A stretch of 64,000 nucleotides of DNA from NCBI GenBank assembly GCA_002353575.1, contig DEJQ01000032.1, positions 25,983-89,982 on the forward strand, written 5' to 3'. The stretch is from Prevotellaceae bacterium UBA2744. GTDB taxonomy: Bacteria; Bacteroidota; Bacteroidia; Bacteroidales; Bacteroidaceae. Position 1 is the first letter of the stretch. Every line of letters begins with the position of its first letter. Shown one piece after another: positions 33,777-42,019 of the stretch. Position numbers and translations under genes: made by a program. The notes under the pieces are model-generated. The model had not been told where the DNA came from, ran no database searches, and saw nothing but the letters and a program-made list of their open reading frames with translations.

Positions 33777-36152
33777 TCACTTTCCTTCACGGTATTCACT
33801 CGGGGTCACACCGTACATCTGTCGAAAACATTGGCTGAAGTAGCGCGGAGTGCCGAATCCGACACGCTGCGACACTTCTGCTATCGGCATCTGGGTGTCA
33901 GCCAGCAGCATCTCTGCCTGTTTCAGGCGTACATTACGCAGGAAGTCGTTGGGCGTGATGCCCAGCATGGTGCTCGACTTCCTGTACAGGCTGGCTCGGC
34001 TCATAGCTAAATCGCCGGCAAGCATATCGACCGAATATTCTGAGTTGTCGAGATTCTTGGATATCGCCTGCATCATACGTGCTGCCAGCTCTTCCTCTTC
34101 ACACATCGACAGGCCGACCTTGTCGGGATCTATACCTGCCGACATGGAGAACTGACGGCGAGCCTCGTCGCGAAGCTCGAACAGGCGGTTTATCTTTTCC
34201 TCGTTCTCATGTTCCAATTTCTGCTTACGCTTTCTTATATATAAGTGTATGCACAACGTGACTGCGGTCAGCAGCAGGAGAAGATATATGCACTTCGCCC
34301 ACCACGTAAGCCACAAGGGTGGGTTGATGGTAATCTCCATAGTGCGCAGAGGTCCCCACTCGCCCACTCCGATGCGGGCCTGCACTTCGAATGTGTATGT
34401 GTCGGGGGGCAAGGCATAGTAGGAAGCTGCGAGAAGTCCCTCTTTTCCGTTCCCGTAGTTCCATTTGTCTTCAACACCAACGAGGCGGAAACGATATGTG
34501 GTCGTTTCGGGTGTTGCATAGTTGAGGGCAGAGAATTTTATAACTATGTTGTTATCATCATATTTAAATTCCAATGGAGTGCAGACTGGCGATAGCGGTT
34601 TGCCCATAACCTGCACTCCTACTATCTCGACCGGCTGAGACGGCTGTTGCTGATTAAAATCGTCAGAACGCAGTGATATGAGTCCGGCATCGGAAGTAAA
34701 ATACACGAATCCATCAGAAGTAGGACACACTCCGCGCTCTGTGAGTTCTACCCTCGGCAGTCCGTCGTCGGTCCAGAGCGGCAATATATATACGGCACCG
34801 TCGTTGGTCACATTGAGCCTGCACACTCCCATCGCAGTGCCGACCCACAGATTGCCCCGGGCGTCCTCAGTAATGCTCTGGATAGAGTTGTTGGGCATTC
34901 CATCGTCCTTATTCAGCCGCCTGATGGCATAGCCGTCACCTTCCGGCTGTAGGAGCAAAAGTCCTTCAGGGGTACCTATCCACACACGATCGCGCCTGTC
35001 ATGGTAGATACTGGTAAACTTATGCGAGAAACCGGATATATCCTTCATACTTTCCAGCCGCTCCACTTTCTCCGTTTTCACGTCGAGAACGAAAAAGCCG
35101 TTCTGAGTACATACAGCAAACTGTTCCGGACGGTTCAGCCGACAGGCTGCTATCATGGTGCGATAGGACGACAGCTCGGGCAATTTGGTATTCAGCCGTC
35201 TGAAGTAGGATTTCTTCGGATAGAAAATGCCGAGTTCGTTCTGCAGATTGCACACCAGCAATCGCTGGTCGTCGAGCGGCAAGGCAAAACGCATTTTGCT
35301 GTGTACAAATCCCTTCGTATTGTTTCCGTCGTAAAGAGTAAGCGTGCCACCATCATAACAGTATAGTCCCAGGCTGCTGCTTACCCATATACGGCCCTTC
35401 GCATCTGTGCTTATATCGCTACACGACAGGTTCCCCTCGGCAAGAGTACGTTCTACGGTACCAGAAGTCCGGTCGTATATATACAATCCACGCAGACCGC
35501 CTATCAGCAATTTGCCGGAAGGCAGTTCTGCCACTTTCAGGGGGACATCGTCATTCGCCAACTTTGTCACCTTAGCCATTGGCTGGGCAGGGCGCTGGTA
35601 GAGGATGCCATTCTGCCGGGTTCCCATCCAGAGTCCTCCCTGATGGTCGAAACAGGCTGTCTGCATCCAACTGTGATATAAGTCTGTTCCTTCTACGAGT
35701 TTTTCGAAATGTCCTCGGAGGGAATCGTTCTGATCAATAATTGCATGAGTAAGCGAGTCACCGTTTTCAGCGATGAAATGACTTATTTCAGGTGCGCCGA
35801 CACGATTTGCGTAGTCGTACCTGAATGTCTTGCTACGCACATCATATATATATAGTGAATAGAAATCCTTCAGCCATAGCAGGGAGTCGCCCTGCCACAG
35901 ATGGCTGAATGCTCCGAAAGCAGGCAGCGGCATGACACTGTCAAGATTGCATGGCTGAGTAATGAATTCTTTGCCGTCAAAGATACTCGTACCGCTTTCG
36001 GTTACTACAAGCATCTGACGATTAGGCAACTGAACGATTTGACGTATCTGGTTAGTGGGCAGACCGTCAGATACAGAAAAGAGCCGTGTATTTCCGTCAG
36101 CGTATGACAAGACAAAACACAGCCACAGAACTATGGCAGCAAATTTCTTCAT
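33777..36152 (-). CDS. SusR-like membrane regulator: beta-propeller sensor, Y_Y_Y domain, AraC output, no kinase
   Basis: This 791-aa protein has a signal peptide (FAAIVLWLCFVLSYAD), about 14 regulator-propeller repeats (SDGLPTNQI, GLWMGTRQNGIL, RIWVSSSLGLY, LWVGTAMGV), a Y_Y_Y domain (YRFRLVGVEDKWNYG), a membrane segment (CIYLLLLLTAVTLCIHLYI) and a basic coiled linker. An AraC-type helix-turn-helix ends it (YSVDMLAGDLAMSRASLYRK, VSQRVGFGTPRYFSQCFR). A hybrid two-component system has the same sensor and output but also histidine kinase and receiver domains; both are absent. It probably senses a pectin-derived oligosaccharide in the periplasm and acts directly on DNA. The ATG at 36152 is fixed by the -7 box at 36165-36172. 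Confidence 0.9.
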   Translation of the reverse strand: MKKFAAIVLWLCFVLSYADGNTRLFSVSDGLPTNQIRQIVQLPNRQMLVVTESGTSIFDGKEFITQPCNLDSVMPLPAFGAFSHLWQGDSLLWLKDFYSLYIYDVRSKTFRYDYANRVGAPEISHFIAENGDSLTHAIIDQNDSLRGHFEKLVEGTDLYHSWMQTACFDHQGGLWMGTRQNGILYQRPAQPMAKVTKLANDDVPLKVAELPSGKLLIGGLRGLYIYDRTSGTVERTLAEGNLSCSDISTDAKGRIWVSSSLGLYCYDGGTLTLYDGNNTKGFVHSKMRFALPLDDQRLLVCNLQNELGIFYPKKSYFRRLNTKLPELSSYRTMIAACRLNRPEQFAVCTQNGFFVLDVKTEKVERLESMKDISGFSHKFTSIYHDRRDRVWIGTPEGLLLLQPEGDGYAIRRLNKDDGMPNNSIQSITEDARGNLWVGTAMGVCRLNVTNDGAVYILPLWTDDGLPRVELTERGVCPTSDGFVYFTSDAGLISLRSDDFNQQQPSQPVEIVGVQVMGKPLSPVCTPLEFKYDDNNIVIKFSALNYATPETTTYRFRLVGVEDKWNYGNGKEGLLAASYYALPPDTYTFEVQARIGVGEWGPLRTMEITINPPLWLTWWAKCIYLLLLLTAVTLCIHLYIRKRKQKLEHENEEKINRLFELRDEARRQFSMSAGIDPDKVGLSMCEEEELAARMMQAISKNLDNSEYSVDMLAGDLAMSRASLYRKSSTMLGITPNDFLRNVRLKQAEMLLADTQMPIAEVSQRVGFGTPRYFSQCFRQMYGVTPSEYREGK

Positions 36153-36164
36153 ACTGAATTGCTG

Positions 36165-36172
36165 CAAATGTA
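36165..36172 (-). promoter_or_regulatory. Predicted -7 box for the propeller regulator
   Basis: TACATTTG on the minus strand fits TAnnTTTG. Transcription would start near 36158, only about 6 nt before the ATG at 36152. This excludes a longer start at 36194. Confidence 0.5.
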
Positions 36173-36289
36173 AATAATCAAGGTCAAATTTCATCTAATT
36201 TGCCCGACAAAATTGTCTTAATCATAATTTTGGGACTATTTTTTAACATATTTAGACAATCGGAACACACCACATAAAAATAAATGGTG

Positions 36290-36297
36290 TAAGTTTG
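36290..36297 (+). promoter_or_regulatory. Predicted -7 box for the lyase-like gene pair
   Basis: TAAGTTTG fits TAnnTTTG, 28 bp before the ATG at 36326. The gap 36173-36289 to the divergent regulator is AT-rich and is the natural place for the regulator's binding sites, though no clear direct repeat was recognised. Confidence 0.45.
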
Positions 36298-36325
36298 CAA
36301 AAGAAATCCAATATCATAAATTCCA

Positions 36326-39271
36326 ATGAAGACAAAATCACTCTTAGTCATTTGCAGTATCCTCTTAAGTATTGTAATCATGAATGCACAGGGAAAGAAT
36401 TCCACTCGCCAACTGACAGAAACGGTGAACGGCAATAACACCACATTATTAAAAACGATTGCAGAAGCAAAAGGACTAAGCACAGTTGGCTATCCTGAAG
36501 GAGCAGTAGTCACATTGAACGACATGATAAGTATCTGTGAGAACATTGCCGTTTCAGAGAAAAGCCAGGCTGTTTACAATCAATACAATACTGCATTGGA
36601 AAATGCTTTGACCACCTTCAAGGCTAAGAAAGGCAAGACATTCGACCCATCAGGCATCACAGATGAGGACTATGACACAGACAGAGGATTCATCCACCCT
36701 GGAATGCTTCATACAGAGGCTGACTTTGCCAGAGTGCGCAAGCAGCTTGCCGACGGAGACACCAAGGTGACAGAGGCTTACAATGTGCTGAAGGCTGCTG
36801 CCTATGCACAATCCAGCGCAAATACATACCCTGTGGAGACTATCGTCCGCGGAGGTGGCACCGGCGAGAACTACATCAACGCAGCCCGAGGTGCTACCAT
36901 AGCTTATCAGAATGCACTCCGCTGGCGTATAGAAGGCAACAAAAACTGTGCAAAGCATGCTGTCGAGGTGCTGATGGCATGGGCAAACACATGTAAGTAC
37001 ATAAGCGGAAACTCCAACTGGGCTCTGGCAGCAGGACTCTACGGCTACCAGTTTGCAAATGCGGCCGAACTGGTGCGCGACTACGACGGGTGGAACAAGG
37101 AAGATTTTGAGACTTTTAAACGTTGGATGATAGACCTCTGGTATTCGCGTGCCATCGGTTTCCTGCGCGGCAGGAACGGCACATGGGAGAACGCAGGGAA
37201 ATGGGGTGAGTGTCCAGGTCATTACTGGTCCAACTGGGGACTCTGCAATGCTCTATGCGTTGCATGTATAGGTATTCTCTGCGACGATGTGTTTATATAC
37301 AACCAGGGTATGTCGTTCTTCAAATATGACCAGGTAGGTACATTCACCGACCCGCGTACGGCAAATCCGATACGGAACGACGGCCTTACAGAATTCCTCG
37401 GCAACCTCGTAGTCACCACATCTGAATGGAGCGGAGAGACAGGTGCGTACGGCAAGGTCGGTCAGATGCAGGAATCAGGACGTGACATAGGGCATGCGAC
37501 AATGGCACTCGGACTGGCTGTAGATTTGGCACAGATCGGCTGGAACCAGGGCGACGACCTCTTCTCGTACATGGACCACCGACTGGCAGCAGGCATAGAG
37601 TTCGTGGCAGCACAGCAAAAGGGTATCACCGACCTGCCCTGGACCACATATCATTATGCAGAGAGCGGACTTGCATGGTGGGACAACCGCTCATGGCAAC
37701 AGGGCAGCTATGCGACAGGCGAACAGATACGTCCTTACTGGGGCTCCGTTATAGGCCATTATGAAGGAATCAAGGGTGTCAAGATGCCATTCTCAGAATG
37801 GGCTTACGAAAAGATGGGTATCGACGGCGGCGGCATTGGCAGCACAAGCGGCGGATATGACCATTTGGGCTATTCCGTACTGATGAACACACGTCCGTTT
37901 GCAACCGAGGAGACACGGCCGACAGAACTCAAGCCTCTAATCAGAATTGACGGTCAGGAAAAAGAACAGGCTGAACTGGGCGGACTGAAAAACCACTGGA
38001 GAAATACCGGGACAGAAACTCTGGAGAAAGGAAAGCAGATTGAACTCACCGTATTATTGCCCGAAGGCGAAGAAGACACTGGAAAATGGAAGTGGAACAC
38101 GGGCGAGACGACACGCAGCATTACTGTCAGCTCTGACCGCAGCTACGTATATCGCGCTACATATACAAATAAATACGGAGTGGAAAGCCGGCAGTCGTTC
38201 GCCATTGCCGTTACAGGCGACTGTAACACCTCAAAGGTGAACTATAGCAGCACTGTGGGCGAGGAAAGTTCAAGCGAGACAGACATACAGACCTTCTTCG
38301 GCAACAAGGTCTCGTTTGCCGCATCAACGACAGCAGGATGGGATTCTGCCATCTGGAGCGACGGTACAGAAGCTAACAATGCCGAGATTCCGGCTGTAGC
38401 AAGCGAGCGCACATTCCAGGCCATAGTAATCAATCAGGGCGGACGCCGGCATCTGGTTTCGTTCACCATATCACCTGTTTTTATCAGACCCGACATGGTA
38501 GTAAACGGCACTGTAAAAGAAAACCAGACGGCGTATGTCGTAGCACAGGAAAGCGATGCTGTCACTCTGAAACCTTATACTCCCGAGACAATGGGCAAGG
38601 TACGCTATGCATGGTCAGACGGCAGCACAGATGCTACTGTGACTTTAAGCGGCATCACCTCTTCGGGTATTTACACTGTAAACATATCGAACGACCAGAC
38701 AGAACAGTCCCTTACATATTATATATACGTTAACGACGCAACCGCCACACAGCCTATAGAACCGGGCTATTACATTATTCGCCACACTACAGGCAATACT
38801 TACCTGACCAATAACGGCAATAACCAGCCGGTCACCTTCGAAGAGGGGAATCCCGACTCGCCCGACGCTGATCAGATATGGGAAGTGACAAGCACTAACG
38901 GCAGATATGCCATAAAGGAAGTAGGAAAGGATTCCGGTCTCAGCACAAACGGCAAAGTAGCTTCCCGTGCCTCCAATTTCTTCTATCTGAACAAAGCAGT
39001 CGGACTGGACAATTACGCACTCTATACCAAAGTAGGCACAGCGGTAAAATACTGGGCTGTCACTGCAGACGGCAATGTGAATGCCAATTCCGGCAGCAAG
39101 GCAGCTGATTTTCCATTCGAGTTCATCAACATAGGCCGACCTACCGGAATCAGCATAACGACCGCCGATGAGAGCACCAACTACATTATTTACGATTTGC
39201 AGGGACGCCGCCTTGCCTCCGTTCCTCAGAAAGGCATCTATATTATAAACGGAAAGAAGTACGTAAAATGA
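36326..39271 (+). CDS. Secreted alginate-lyase-like (alpha/alpha toroid) polysaccharide lyase with C-terminal sorting domain
   Basis: This 981-aa protein has a signal peptide (1-22), a helical segment to about 105, and an alginate_lyase-like alpha-toroid from about 120 to 525 (FIHPGMLHTEADFARVRK, NSNWALAAGLYGYQFANAAELV, GQMQESGRDIGHATMALGL at 379-397). Ig-like modules run from about 540 to 760, then a ricin-like beta-trefoil region (YYIIRHTTGNTYLTNN) to about 930. A tail IYDLQGRRLAS...GIYIINGKK resembles type IX secretion sorting signals of Prevotella. Lyases of this fold act on uronate-containing glycans, and the pectin context suggests rhamnogalacturonan or glucuronan. The family number cannot be fixed by eye. 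Its stop overlaps the next ATG by 4 bp. Confidence 0.75.
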   Translation: MKTKSLLVICSILLSIVIMNAQGKNSTRQLTETVNGNNTTLLKTIAEAKGLSTVGYPEGAVVTLNDMISICENIAVSEKSQAVYNQYNTALENALTTFKAKKGKTFDPSGITDEDYDTDRGFIHPGMLHTEADFARVRKQLADGDTKVTEAYNVLKAAAYAQSSANTYPVETIVRGGGTGENYINAARGATIAYQNALRWRIEGNKNCAKHAVEVLMAWANTCKYISGNSNWALAAGLYGYQFANAAELVRDYDGWNKEDFETFKRWMIDLWYSRAIGFLRGRNGTWENAGKWGECPGHYWSNWGLCNALCVACIGILCDDVFIYNQGMSFFKYDQVGTFTDPRTANPIRNDGLTEFLGNLVVTTSEWSGETGAYGKVGQMQESGRDIGHATMALGLAVDLAQIGWNQGDDLFSYMDHRLAAGIEFVAAQQKGITDLPWTTYHYAESGLAWWDNRSWQQGSYATGEQIRPYWGSVIGHYEGIKGVKMPFSEWAYEKMGIDGGGIGSTSGGYDHLGYSVLMNTRPFATEETRPTELKPLIRIDGQEKEQAELGGLKNHWRNTGTETLEKGKQIELTVLLPEGEEDTGKWKWNTGETTRSITVSSDRSYVYRATYTNKYGVESRQSFAIAVTGDCNTSKVNYSSTVGEESSSETDIQTFFGNKVSFAASTTAGWDSAIWSDGTEANNAEIPAVASERTFQAIVINQGGRRHLVSFTISPVFIRPDMVVNGTVKENQTAYVVAQESDAVTLKPYTPETMGKVRYAWSDGSTDATVTLSGITSSGIYTVNISNDQTEQSLTYYIYVNDATATQPIEPGYYIIRHTTGNTYLTNNGNNQPVTFEEGNPDSPDADQIWEVTSTNGRYAIKEVGKDSGLSTNGKVASRASNFFYLNKAVGLDNYALYTKVGTAVKYWAVTADGNVNANSGSKAADFPFEFINIGRPTGISITTADESTNYIIYDLQGRRLASVPQKGIYIINGKKYVK

Positions 39272-41568
39272 AAAAGGTTCTTTTCATAATATTCACAGGT
39301 GTAAACATTTTTGTTCAGGCGCAGACCACCTACCACATGGCGGGACCCTACGAGGTGATAGCCCGCGACGGAGAATTCCGACACAGCAAAGCCGGTAGCG
39401 AACGCGACATGAAAGCATCCCTCGACTTTGCAGGGAAGGGGCAGAAAGCAGAAGCACTCAACATCATAAATGCATATGCCCGTACCCTACGACGCATCGA
39501 GGGACACGACGCACCGTTATGTGCCATTCAGTGCTTCGACCTTGTAAGAAGTATGACACTACTGAGGGCACACCAGACCCCTGAGTGGCAGGCTATGATC
39601 AGCAGGGCGATGATTCCGATGATGAACCGGTTTGAGGCAGACAGCCCATATGCTAACGGCAACTGGGGAGCCATCGTGAACCGACTGCGCATGGCATGTG
39701 CCATATTCCTGCAGGACAGCACCATGTACAGAGATGCCAAAGACTACTACCTCAAAGCCTATGACAACGGGGCGCTGCCGCACTATATCAGCGAAACAGG
39801 ACAATGCCAGGAGACCGGACGCGACCAATCGCACGTACAGTTGGGACTGGAGGCACTGGCACAAACCTGCGAAATGGCATGGGAACAGGGTGACGACCTT
39901 TGGGGAGCACTCGACAACCGCCTGCTCAAAGGTTTTGAATACACAGCAAAGTACAACCTCGGCTACGAAGTGCCATTCTCCACATGGAACGACTGCACAG
40001 GACTATACTGCGGATGGACTTCCCCCGGCGAGATGGGACGAGGCAAACTATGGGATATATACCAACTGCCATACAACCACTACGTAAAACGACGCGGATT
40101 GTCAATGCCATACACCGAACGCATCGTCAAAGGGGAGAGACCGAAGGTAAAGGAATCAAGGAAACTCCACCAGGTGTTTACCTATCCGGCACCCGAAGGG
40201 GCTCCGCTGAAGACAGATTACGACGTGTTCGTGCAGCCACGCGGCACTGACCGATGGACTAAACTCGATACATACATGGCCAAGGTCAATGCCTGCACTG
40301 CGAGCGGGAAACACCATGTCACCGAAATCTCATATGCCCTGTTCGACTTCACAGGTGATGTATTTGTACGTGTGGTATGCAAGGCACGTAAGTTCAGCGA
40401 GGCACGGATACGTCCCGACTACAAGGGGGTGATAGCCAATGTACAGAACGACAGTACAGTACAATTCCTGCTCTTCCAGCCAGAGAATGTGAGTGTCGAG
40501 TTCGACGGCGACGTCACTGCCAACCTGCTCCTCTTCACCTCTGCCCCACCGCAGAATATGGCAGAGGCGAAGAAAGCAGCAAAACAACAGAAACGCAATT
40601 TCAAGTACTACGCTCCAGGATTATATAATGAGAAAACAATCAAGGTGGAGTCAAACACCACAGTCTATCTGGCAGGCGGCAGCTACTTCACTGGTACCTT
40701 TGCCATCGAAGATGCAGAGAATGTAAGCATAATCGGGCGCGGCATTGCCCGTCCGAAGAGTGGCTACGAAGGCTGCCACATCCATCGTTCCAAGAACGTA
40801 CTTATCGACGGAATGGTATTGAACACCTGTCCCGTCGGAGGCAGCAACGGAGTGAGGCTTCACGACGTGCGTTCCATCTCCCACCCCGCCTGGGGCGACG
40901 GACTGAACGTTTTTGCCTCGGAGAACGTAGAATACGACCGTGTATTCTGTCGCAATAGTGATGACTGCACCACAGCCTATGCCACTCGCAAGGGATTCAG
41001 TGGCAACACCCGCAACATAAAGATGAAGAACTCCACCCTGTGGGCAGATGTGGCCCACCCCATTTTCATAGGCATACACGGGAACTCCGAACGAGGTGAC
41101 ACGATTGAGAATCTCATATACGAAAACATCGACATACTCTGTCAGAGCGAACCACAGATAGACTACCAGGGATGCCTTGCTATCAACTGTGGCGACAACA
41201 ACCTTGTTCGTAAAGTATTGTTCGACAACATACGCATCGAACAGATTCTTCAGGGCAGCCTCTTTCAGGTAAAAGTAGGATACAATCAGAAATACTGTAC
41301 CGCCCCTGGCAGAGGCGTGGAAGACGTCACCTTCCGTCGCGTCCGCTACAAAGGCAGCACTCCCAACCTGTCTATAATCAACGGATATGATGCAGAGCGC
41401 AAAGTGAAGAACATCCGATTCGAAAGTCTTAAAATCAACGGGAAGATCATCTCTGACACTATGCCTGCCAAACCCGGTTGGCACTCAGCAGCCGACTATA
41501 TTCCAGCCTTCATCGGCAACCATGTAGAAGGAATACAAATGGGAGCGGCAGTCGGAGAAATATTCTGA
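39268..41568 (+). CDS. Two-domain secreted enzyme: alginate-lyase-like domain fused to GH28/GH49-like beta-helix
   Basis: This 766-aa protein has a signal peptide (VLFIIFTGVNIFVQAQ). Residues from about 20 to 290 form an alginate-lyase-like helical domain with GQCQETGRDQSHVQLGLEAL (178-197), matching the motif of the upstream protein. A beta-sandwich follows (about 305-425). Residues 445 to about 740 form a right-handed beta-helix (GLYNEKTIKVESNTTVYLAGG, IIGRGI, WGDGLNVF, CRNSDDCTTAY) like polygalacturonases and GH49 enzymes, where paired aspartates catalyse hydrolysis. One chain thus may carry lyase and hydrolase activities. The lyase part is shorter than in the neighbour and may be degenerate. 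Translation is coupled to the upstream gene. Confidence 0.75.
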   Translation: MKKVLFIIFTGVNIFVQAQTTYHMAGPYEVIARDGEFRHSKAGSERDMKASLDFAGKGQKAEALNIINAYARTLRRIEGHDAPLCAIQCFDLVRSMTLLRAHQTPEWQAMISRAMIPMMNRFEADSPYANGNWGAIVNRLRMACAIFLQDSTMYRDAKDYYLKAYDNGALPHYISETGQCQETGRDQSHVQLGLEALAQTCEMAWEQGDDLWGALDNRLLKGFEYTAKYNLGYEVPFSTWNDCTGLYCGWTSPGEMGRGKLWDIYQLPYNHYVKRRGLSMPYTERIVKGERPKVKESRKLHQVFTYPAPEGAPLKTDYDVFVQPRGTDRWTKLDTYMAKVNACTASGKHHVTEISYALFDFTGDVFVRVVCKARKFSEARIRPDYKGVIANVQNDSTVQFLLFQPENVSVEFDGDVTANLLLFTSAPPQNMAEAKKAAKQQKRNFKYYAPGLYNEKTIKVESNTTVYLAGGSYFTGTFAIEDAENVSIIGRGIARPKSGYEGCHIHRSKNVLIDGMVLNTCPVGGSNGVRLHDVRSISHPAWGDGLNVFASENVEYDRVFCRNSDDCTTAYATRKGFSGNTRNIKMKNSTLWADVAHPIFIGIHGNSERGDTIENLIYENIDILCQSEPQIDYQGCLAINCGDNNLVRKVLFDNIRIEQILQGSLFQVKVGYNQKYCTAPGRGVEDVTFRRVRYKGSTPNLSIINGYDAERKVKNIRFESLKINGKIISDTMPAKPGWHSAADYIPAFIGNHVEGIQMGAAVGEIF

Positions 41569-41684
41569 AAGAGGCCGTAGAGGTTACACGCCAGCTATAT
41601 CCCTATCATCAGGTAAGGCTCTGCACGGTCAAGGACGAGTAAGATATGTTGGCAATCTGCCAGTATTCTGGCTCTGTTGATGTG

Positions 41685-41760
41685 CAGTATATGTTCAGTA
41701 TATGTACAGTATATGTTCAGTAGATTACTGTACAAGTAGTGGACATATACTGTACATATA
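41685..41760. repeat. Tandem 11-bp repeats forming an 18-bp perfect inverted repeat
   Basis: Three consecutive 11-bp units of the type CAGTATATGTT/A (41685-41717) are followed by a partly inverted set. TATATGTACAGTATATGT (41699-41716) is the perfect reverse complement of 41743-41760, with a 26-nt loop. It lies in the 451-bp gap between the two-domain enzyme and GH51. It could be a strong stem in mRNA, a binding site for a dimeric regulator, or a simple-sequence expansion. Confidence 0.8.
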
Positions 41761-41881
41761 GTGTACATATACCGAGGGAGCTCCGAAGCATTACCGAAGG
41801 AGTACCGAAGCAAAAATGGATGAACGATAGCGAACCACCAAACGAAAACAATACCGCCTGGCGACCCAAACTCTCCTCCGG

Positions 41882-41923
41882 GATAGGCATGGAATGATAG
41901 GCATGGAATGATAGGCATGGAAT
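41882..41923. repeat. Tandem repeat, 3 x 14 bp
   Basis: Three identical copies of GATAGGCATGGAAT, just upstream of the GH51 promoter. The remainder of the gap 41569-42019 holds no supportable gene. Confidence 0.9.
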
Positions 41924-41982
41924 GATATATTGTTGAAAGTAGAAAATAATAATAAAAGTATTAAAAAGTAACATATTATCCC

Positions 41983-41990
41983 TACCTTTG
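41983..41990 (+). promoter_or_regulatory. Predicted -7 box for GH51
   Basis: TACCTTTG fits TAnnTTTG, giving a transcript start near 41997 and a leader of about 23 nt before the ATG at 42020. No TTTG -33 box was found at the usual distance, as would be expected of an activator-dependent promoter. Confidence 0.5.
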
Positions 41991-42019
41991 TCGGAGTATT
42001 AAATAAACCTATTGTAATC

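Noticed and set aside
41685..41760. CRISPR-like array
   Set aside because: Units are only 11 bp, directly adjacent and partly inverted, with no spacers and no cas genes nearby.
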